A DNA stretch of 41,319 nt, taken from Bacteroidia bacterium (GTDB lineage Bacteria > Bacteroidota > Bacteroidia > Bacteroidales > VadinHA17). Below, in pieces: positions 35,950 through 41,319 of the stretch (position 1 is its first letter; every line of letters begins with the position of its first letter). The notes below the pieces were generated by a model, which saw only the letters and a program-made list of their open reading frames with translations, made no database searches and was not told the origin of the DNA. Both the position numbers and the translations under genes were made by a program. The stretch spans positions 1-41,319 of the forward strand of contig JAPLEB010000099.1 in NCBI GenBank assembly GCA_026391555.1. The letters are read 5' to 3'.

Positions 35950-37176
35950 TCATCCATTTATCACCCCCGATCCAATAACTTCGTCTCCATCATACCACGC
36001 TGCAAACTGACCCGGGGCAATACCTCGCTGAGGCTTATCAAATATGATATACATTCCTTTCTCCCGGCAGTAAAGTCGTGCCTCCTGCAACGGCTGACGA
36101 TATCTTATCCTGACCATATAATCGCGACTTTCCCCTTCTTCTATCTTTATATCTGTTCTGATCCAGTGTGTCTCGTCTTTCTTTATAAACAGTCCTTTGC
36201 GGTTCAGTCCGGGATGCAACTGACCTTCACCGACATAAACGACATTCTTCTCAACATCAATACCTATAACAAACAGGGCCTCTTTATGCCCACCTACATT
36301 CATCCCTTTCCTTTGACCAATGGTAAAGAAATGTGCACCATCATGTGCACCAACAATCTGCCCGTTTGAAGGTTTATATCTAAATGGTTCTGTCAATTCA
36401 GACAGTAACTTTTCCGGCACTTCATTTTCAGGTAAGCCATCTTTTATGTCAGGGAAACAATAAGTTTCAACTTTTTCAACCCCTTCAACCTTTTCAACAA
36501 TTTCTACTATATCTCCCTTTTTAGCTGCCAGCTTCTGCTGCAGGAAAGTCGGCAAATGCACCTTCCCGATAAAACATATCCCCTGCGAATCTTTCCGCTG
36601 TGCCGTGGCAAGTCCCAGTTTGTCAGCTATTTTACGAACTTCAGGTTTTGTCAGATCACCTATTGGAAAGAGTGCAGTAGAAAGTTGTTCCTGACTGACC
36701 TGGCAAAGAAAATAGCTCTGGTCCTTGTTATTATCTTTTCCTGCAAGCAGTCTGTATATTAGTGTATTGTTAACACTTATATGCTCTTTTCTGCAATAGT
36801 GGCCGGTTGCAACGAAATCGCATCCAAGCTTACGTACTTCTTCTGCAAATGAATCAAATTTTATCTCCCTGTTGCATAATACATCGGGATTTGGAGTACG
36901 CCCCTTTTCATATTCAGCAAACATGTAATCGACAACCCTCTGGCGATAAGGACCACTAAGATCGACCTGGTGAAAAGGGATACTCAGCTTTTTCGCAACC
37001 ATCTCGGCAAACATAAGGTCATCTTCCCAATGACAGTCGCTCTGGAGCAATCCTGTTGTATCGTGCCAGTTCTTCATAAACAGGCCGGTAACATCATATC
37101 CCTGTTCCTTCAGTACCCATGCAGCGACACTTGAGTCAACTCCCCCGGATAATCCGATAACTACTTTTTGCTTCAC
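35950..37176 (-). CDS. mnmA: tRNA-specific 2-thiouridylase MnmA, with an insertion
   Basis: 408 residues, about 40 longer than E. coli MnmA. It thiolates U34 of Lys, Glu and Gln tRNAs. PP-loop SGGVDSS (10-16), catalytic Cys101 (PDVLCNREIKF) and partner Cys201 (SQGICFIG) are present, with the C-terminal beta-barrel intact (TIGQRKGM, GIAPGQFAAWY). The extra length lies at about 225-270, just before the barrel, and starts with the low-complexity EIVEKVEGVEKVET, encoded by a GTTGAA-rich repeat (36469-36510). The start is GTG at 37176. A TATCTTTG box (37188-37181) is only four bases upstream, so the mRNA may be nearly leaderless. Confidence 0.95.
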   Translation of the reverse strand: MKQKVVIGLSGGVDSSVAAWVLKEQGYDVTGLFMKNWHDTTGLLQSDCHWEDDLMFAEMVAKKLSIPFHQVDLSGPYRQRVVDYMFAEYEKGRTPNPDVLCNREIKFDSFAEEVRKLGCDFVATGHYCRKEHISVNNTLIYRLLAGKDNNKDQSYFLCQVSQEQLSTALFPIGDLTKPEVRKIADKLGLATAQRKDSQGICFIGKVHLPTFLQQKLAAKKGDIVEIVEKVEGVEKVETYCFPDIKDGLPENEVPEKLLSELTEPFRYKPSNGQIVGAHDGAHFFTIGQRKGMNVGGHKEALFVIGIDVEKNVVYVGEGQLHPGLNRKGLFIKKDETHWIRTDIKIEEGESRDYMVRIRYRQPLQEARLYCREKGMYIIFDKPQRGIAPGQFAAWYDGDEVIGSGVING

Positions 37177-37660
37177 AGTGCAAAGATAATAAAAGTTGTT
37201 TGTCGCTTAGCGACGTCTTGACGCAATGCTGTCTGTCCTGTGTTGCCAGTACTTCTTAATGGGGCGCTGCCTTAGACCCTAATTACTTTGGCTTTGTTTA
37301 TTTTTCTGTTCATTTTTTGCTCGCCCAAAAAACGAACCAAAAAAGGGCGCCGGAAATGACAAATTCACTTCGGCCGTGCGCCTGCTACACAAGCCTTATT
37401 GGCGCTACCGGCCGGGCTGAATTTCACGCCATTTCCGGGTTCCCTTCGCGCCGTCATCTATGAATTTCAGTAACATCATGAATCATTTTTGGATTTCAAA
37501 CGGCCTCAGAGAATTTTGGGAAAAAGCGACTGTTTTGAAGATTGCTGCGAGGGCCTGCTGCAAGCAATACTGTCTGAGCGAGTACAACGAGCGAGTTGTA
37601 TTGCGTGGGCAAACTGAAAAACAGGAGCCCCAAAATTATCTGCAGCCTTGATCTTTTTTG

Positions 37661-37692
37661 GTTACTTTTTTGTATCAAGACAAAAAAGTAAC
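37661..37692. repeat. Perfect 13-base inverted repeat
   Basis: GTTACTTTTTTGT and ACAAAAAAGTAAC flank a six-base loop (ATCAAG). Its A/T-run symmetry means it could terminate transcription in either direction, or act as the fold core of a repeat element. Confidence 0.85.
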
Positions 37693-37699
37693 TGGGGTT

Positions 37700-37718
37700 A
37701 GGGGCAACGCCCCTTTTT
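37700..37718 (+). terminator. Terminator-like hairpin with T-run
   Basis: AGGGGC-AAC-GCCCCT followed by TTTTT: a six-base GC-rich stem with triloop and T-tract, the classic rho-independent form on the plus strand. There is no plus-strand gene close upstream (asnB ends 1.8 kb away), so it may terminate a transcript of the spacer itself or guard the helicase gene. Confidence 0.6.
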
Positions 37719-37838
37719 AAATCAAGACAAGCGCGAAGCGCAAGACAGGCCGAAGGCTAAGACTTCAAGCTAAATAGCATCAAAATTATTTTCCGGGAGC
37801 AAAATACCTTAAGTAAAAAACGGTAACTTTAAGCCACC

Positions 37839-40800
37839 ATGGGAAAGGGCACACTAACCATATACAGCGCTTCAGCAGGATCGGGTAAAACCTACATACT
37901 TACGGGTATTTATCTTACAAACCTGTTTAAATCGAGATATAACTACAGGAGGATACTTGCAGTGACCTTCACCAATAAAGCCACCGCCGAGATGAAATCC
38001 AGGATTCTTGATAATCTCCATAAACTGGCAGTCGGAGAAAACTCAGAATATTTACCCGCATTGATTAAAGCCACAAATAGAACGGAAGAGTGGATCAGGA
38101 ATGAGGCCAAAGAAATATTAGATTCCATCCTGCACGATTTTTCGCGATTTTCTGTATCAACAATTGATAGTTTTTTCCAGAAGATACTTCGAGCCTTTAC
38201 CAGGGAGGTCGGACTTCATCCCGGGTTTAATATTGAACTGGATCATAGTACAATACTCTCTTCTGCAGTTGATGAAATGATTGCATCGGCTGCTTCTGAC
38301 AATCAGCTTAAAAACTGGCTCACTACCTATGCTATGTCTAATATTGATAAAGAGAAGAGCTGGAACCTGAAAGATGGGATCATTAAACTTGCGGAAGAGC
38401 TGTTTAAGGAAAAATTCAAGATTCTCTCCACTGATGAACGATCAAATCTTGAAAACAAAAAATTTCTTCTCGAGTATATTGAAAAGATAAAATCGGTGTC
38501 TTCTTCTTTTGAGAAAAAGTTGCTCGATTATGGGAAGAGAGCTGATGAGATATTTTCAAAATTTGAATTGTCCGATGATATGTTTTACAGAAAGGGAAAG
38601 GGAGTACCCGGATTTATCAGGTTTATGGTTTCAGGAATAGTGAAAGAGCCGAACAGCTGGGTCCGGGAAATTGAAAATGACCCTCCACGGTGGTCTACAG
38701 GTATCACAGCGCCACAGTTGCAGGCTGCAATTAATAGCGGAATGGAAAAGACCCTGAAAGAAGTAATTCATTATTATGATGAGAATATAGTTGAATACAA
38801 TAGTGCAGACGCTATTCTATCATATATTTACGCGCTTGGGATCTTATCGGATGTATTGCATAACGTTCATCTGATAACTACCTCCGAAAACAGTTTTCTT
38901 CTTTCCGATGCAGGTGAACTGCTTAACCTTATTACCCAAGAGGATCAGTCTCCTTTTATATATGAAAAGGTTGGCAACAAGTACGAAAATTTCATGATAG
39001 ATGAGTTTCAGGATACTTCAATCATACAATGGAATAATTTCAGACCACTGATCGAAAACAGCATGGCAGAGGGTTTCGATAACCTCATTGTTGGGGATGT
39101 AAAACAATCAATTTACCGTTGGAGGAACAGCGACTGGAAGATACTTGGTTCAGTTCTCGATAAACTGGTTGATAATGACAGGTTTATAAGTGAACCATTG
39201 ACAACAAACTGGAGAAGCCGTTCAAATATTATCAAATTTAATAACACACTCTTTACAATAATTCCCGGGCAAGTTGATGAAACTCTTGCCGGAGATACAC
39301 TTCCGGTAAGTTTCAGGAAGCTCTATTCTGAAGCTGTGCAGGCCGATCCGGGTAAAAGCGAAGGTGGTTATATTCGGTTAGAGTTCATTGAAAATGAGAA
39401 GGAACGGAAGTGGCAGGAAATTGTACTTGAACGAATTCCCGGTGTCATAGAATCTTTTCAGGACAAAGGTTATAATGCTTCGGATATTGGTATTATTGTG
39501 AGGGATGGAAAGGAGGGGGCACAGATTCTTAAAACAATTATTGACTACAGTAATAACTCTCCTCCTGAAAATAAGCAAGCCTATAATTATAATGTAGTAT
39601 CAAACGATTCTTTGTTGCTTTCAAATTCTCCCGTAATTATCTTCATCATCGCGGTGATCTCTGTGGTTAATGATCCGCAAGATATAATAAGCAGAGCAAT
39701 GATGTTAAGGTTCTTCCTCCTGGCAAAGGGAGATGAAGAAGCTGATAAAGTGGCCCTGGTCAGCGATAAACTTATTGAAGCATCACGGGTTTACTTTCCT
39801 GAAGGATATGAAACTTTTCTTGAGAGAATTAAACAGATGCCCCTCTTTGAAGCAACTGAAAGCATCATCAGATTTTTTGGACTTGGGGAATATTCATGTA
39901 ACGTGGCCTACCTGAATACTTTTCAGGATTATATCGTCAGTTTTACCGGTAATAAAAATGCTGATATTCAATCATTCCTCGATTGGTGGGAGGCAACAGG
40001 TAAAAATAAATCAGTCGTATTGCCCGGGAATCAGGACGCTATGCGAATTCTCACCATCCATAAGTCGAAAGGTCTTGAATTTAAAGTAGTTATTTTACCC
40101 TTTCTCTCATGGAATCTCGATCATATTCCCTCTAATCAGCCAATTCTGTGGGTTAAGCCGACCATACCTCCTTTTAATGAACTTGGAATTGTTCCTGTAA
40201 AATATAATAAAGAGTTATCCGGCACAATTTTCGCTGATGATTATAAAGAAGAAAAATATTCGGTTTACCTCGATAATATAAACCTGCTGTATGTTGCACT
40301 TACCAGGGCAAAAGATGCTATTTATGGATTTTCGGTTGATAATCCCAGGTCAGAAAGTACGATTGCGGGGGTACTAAAGAATGTCATTACATTGAATACC
40401 GGCGTTTCTGAAGCATCCGGATTTGTCCTTAATAGTTTTTACAACAGCCAGGAGAGGGTGTTCGAGTTCGGGGAAATTCCTGAAAACAAAAAGGAAGCAT
40501 CTGATATTATTAATCTTATCTCTTCAAAGTATTCTGTAAGTCAGGAGATGGAATCACTGAAACTGAAGCTTCATGGTGAAAATTATTTTTCATCAGATAA
40601 GGTTGAAGTACGGAAAAAGATCAACTATGGAAAACTTATGCACGAGGTTTTTGAAGGTATTAACACTCCCGCCGATATCTCATTTGCTGTCAGGAAACTG
40701 GTTCTTGAAGGGAAATTGCCGGAGGAGGAATCGGCTGACACTGAAAAAAGAGTTAACTCCCTGATCAGTACACCTCAGGTTGCAGGTTGGTTTCTGCCCG

Positions 40801-41036
40801 GGAACGAAGTGATGACAGAAGCCGGAATATTGTTACCAACAGGTATTACACGCCGGCCTGACAGGGTAATATTTAAAGATGGAAAAACCATAATTATTGA
40901 TTTCAAGTTTGGGGAGGAGAATCCACATTATGCCGAACAGGTTGACAGGTACCGCTGTTTACTGATCGATATGGGTTATCAAAATATCGAAGCCTATATA
41001 TGGTATGTTGATAAGAACAAAATTGTATCTGCTTAA
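37839..41036 (+). CDS. AddA/RecB-like UvrD-family helicase-nuclease
   Basis: 1065 residues. Superfamily-1 helicase: Walker A SASAGSGKT (10-18), motif Ia VTFTNKATAEM, motif II IDEFQDTS (D388-E389), motif III VGDVKQSIYRWR, motif V TIHKSKGLEFK and motif VI LLYVALTRAKD (about 813-823). The C-terminus carries a RecB-type nuclease: RPDRVIFKDGKTIIIDFKFG with D and D-x-K, then Q-x2-RY. This is the architecture of AddA, which with AddB processes double-strand breaks for recombination. AddB is normally adjacent but is not seen on either side here. The ATG at 37839 places Walker A at the usual position. Confidence 0.9.
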   Translation: MGKGTLTIYSASAGSGKTYILTGIYLTNLFKSRYNYRRILAVTFTNKATAEMKSRILDNLHKLAVGENSEYLPALIKATNRTEEWIRNEAKEILDSILHDFSRFSVSTIDSFFQKILRAFTREVGLHPGFNIELDHSTILSSAVDEMIASAASDNQLKNWLTTYAMSNIDKEKSWNLKDGIIKLAEELFKEKFKILSTDERSNLENKKFLLEYIEKIKSVSSSFEKKLLDYGKRADEIFSKFELSDDMFYRKGKGVPGFIRFMVSGIVKEPNSWVREIENDPPRWSTGITAPQLQAAINSGMEKTLKEVIHYYDENIVEYNSADAILSYIYALGILSDVLHNVHLITTSENSFLLSDAGELLNLITQEDQSPFIYEKVGNKYENFMIDEFQDTSIIQWNNFRPLIENSMAEGFDNLIVGDVKQSIYRWRNSDWKILGSVLDKLVDNDRFISEPLTTNWRSRSNIIKFNNTLFTIIPGQVDETLAGDTLPVSFRKLYSEAVQADPGKSEGGYIRLEFIENEKERKWQEIVLERIPGVIESFQDKGYNASDIGIIVRDGKEGAQILKTIIDYSNNSPPENKQAYNYNVVSNDSLLLSNSPVIIFIIAVISVVNDPQDIISRAMMLRFFLLAKGDEEADKVALVSDKLIEASRVYFPEGYETFLERIKQMPLFEATESIIRFFGLGEYSCNVAYLNTFQDYIVSFTGNKNADIQSFLDWWEATGKNKSVVLPGNQDAMRILTIHKSKGLEFKVVILPFLSWNLDHIPSNQPILWVKPTIPPFNELGIVPVKYNKELSGTIFADDYKEEKYSVYLDNINLLYVALTRAKDAIYGFSVDNPRSESTIAGVLKNVITLNTGVSEASGFVLNSFYNSQERVFEFGEIPENKKEASDIINLISSKYSVSQEMESLKLKLHGENYFSSDKVEVRKKINYGKLMHEVFEGINTPADISFAVRKLVLEGKLPEEESADTEKRVNSLISTPQVAGWFLPGNEVMTEAGILLPTGITRRPDRVIFKDGKTIIIDFKFGEENPHYAEQVDRYRCLLIDMGYQNIEAYIWYVDKNKIVSA

Positions 41037-41100
41037 TTTGCAGCAATTTTGCCACCACACAACGACAATGTGTTATTTTGTAGTAAATTTGATATTTTAG

Positions 41101-41229
41101 AAAAAATATGGGAAGGTCAACAGTGGTACCGACCGTCCACGTAAGTATTGTAGCGATTTGAAAGCAAAGCTGAAAAAGGAGGACAGTGAACTGTCCGAAA
41201 AAATCGGACAGTTGAAATATAAAGTATAA
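41101..41229 (+). pseudogene. Internal fragment of a BRO-N-type gene
   Basis: An open stretch bounded by TAG 41098-41100 and TAA 41227-41229 without a usable start. It encodes DRPRKYCSDLKAKLKKE then SELSEKIGQLK, which is the middle of the BRO-N/DinD-like antirepressor family (typically RPRKYWSDLK...LSEKIGQLK). Both ends are missing. It immediately precedes the start of what looks like an intact member of the same family, so it is probably the relic of a tandem duplication or an insertion that disrupted an earlier copy. Confidence 0.6.
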
Positions 41230-41233
41230 AGCT

Positions 41234-41319
41234 ATGACTAAAGAAACAGCCATAAAATTATTTGAAACCAAACAAGTTCGTACCCAATGGTACGAAGAAA
41301 ATGAAAAATGGTTTTTTTC
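41234..41319 (+). CDS. BRO-N (phage antirepressor/DinD-like) protein, N-terminus only
   Basis: 28 codons from ATG 41234 to the window edge, open throughout. The product TKETAIKLFETKQVRTQW and EENEKWFF resembles the first residues of chromosomal BRO-N family proteins (KxFxxKKVRxxWDxExEKWYFS). Such proteins are often found near mobile elements and DNA-damage-inducible genes, and bind DNA. Only ~10% of the protein is visible, so the family call depends on this short but characteristic opening. Confidence 0.55.
   Translation, partial: MTKETAIKLFETKQVRTQWYEENEKWFF

Larger units (their letters stand above)
37177..37838. repeat. Structured non-coding spacer, possible dispersed element
   Basis: 662 bases without a credible gene and visibly richer in GC than the surroundings (37320-37460 especially). 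It contains several ordered inverted repeats: CGCCC/GGGCG (37322-37349), a nested GCAATAC...GTATTGC with TACAAC/GTTGTA (about 37560-37605), a perfect 13-base stem (37661-37692), a terminator-like hairpin (37700-37718), and two GAA-loop mini-hairpins separated by AAGAC (37724-37763). Short open frames here have no domain features. Similar spacers appear between genes in other Bacteroidota, as far as I recall, so a dispersed repeat is likely but unproven. Confidence 0.5.

Noticed and set aside
37460-37678. Short open frames on both strands in the spacer before the helicase gene
   Set aside because: They run through the inverted repeats, have no domain, leader or ribosome site, and oppose each other.
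40903-41271. A 122-codon minus-strand frame at the window end
   Set aside because: It overlaps the conserved nuclease end of the helicase gene and the BRO-N segments on the other strand, and has no recognisable domain.
1-41319. tRNA, rRNA, CRISPR array or complete insertion sequence
   Set aside because: No cloverleaf-like, rRNA-like, evenly repeated or transposase-coding segment was found by reading the gaps.

Overview
The window looks like chromosome of a Bacteroidota bacterium, most likely a Bacteroidales/Marinilabiliales-type anaerobe or facultative anaerobe. The indications are AT-rich DNA, a Bat (aerotolerance) operon end, Bacteroidota-type -7 boxes (TAnnTTTG), a GH78 rhamnosidase next to rhamnose genes and a sulfatase remnant, many secreted beta-propeller proteins, and intergenic spacers of the kind common in this phylum. 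No rRNA, tRNA, CRISPR array or intact insertion sequence was recognised.

Layout. (1) 1-2807: end of the bat operon (batD, batE) and a small lipoprotein. (2) 2827-7651, minus strand: uracil-DNA glycosylase; a stub of a CYTH-domain gene; then a tight set kamA-like aminomutase -> ATP-grasp ligase -> ATP-grasp ligase; then arfB. (3) 7670-14914: an EamA transporter, a secreted alpha-L-rhamnosidase, a broken sulfatase, rhaT, rhaA, and a gutted beta-propeller gene. This is a partly decayed rhamnose-glycan locus. (4) 14917-33796, all minus strand: fourteen genes. The core is a tightly packed operon (28594 down to 18954) encoding a 54-residue Cys4 membrane protein missed by simple ORF lists, a Tat-exported polyferredoxin, a NapH/NosR-like membrane Fe-S protein, a membrane-anchored PQQ-fold propeller, a fused NuoE/NuoF (HydC/HydB-like) NADH flavo-Fe-S protein, a HydA/NuoG-like Fe-S subunit with no catalytic domain, a secreted propeller and a GT4 glycosyltransferase. 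A MacB-type ABC pair follows, and four more secreted or anchored propellers lie upstream. (5) 34234-41036: asnB, mnmA, a 660-base structured non-coding spacer, and an AddA/RecB-like helicase-nuclease. (6) 41101-41319: a truncated and then a complete-looking start of a BRO-N (phage antirepressor/DinD-like) gene.

How the genes may work together. The most intriguing system is the redox operon. Its parts suggest an electron path between cytosolic NAD(H) and the periplasm: NuoEF-like protein -> HydA-N-like protein -> NapH-like membrane protein -> Tat-exported ferredoxin -> beta-propeller proteins. No known terminal enzyme (molybdopterin, H-cluster, c-type cytochrome) is encoded nearby. The second candidate system is the aminomutase plus two ATP-grasp ligases, which could make beta-lysine and ligate it into a small peptide-like product. 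Both are inferences from family membership and gene order.
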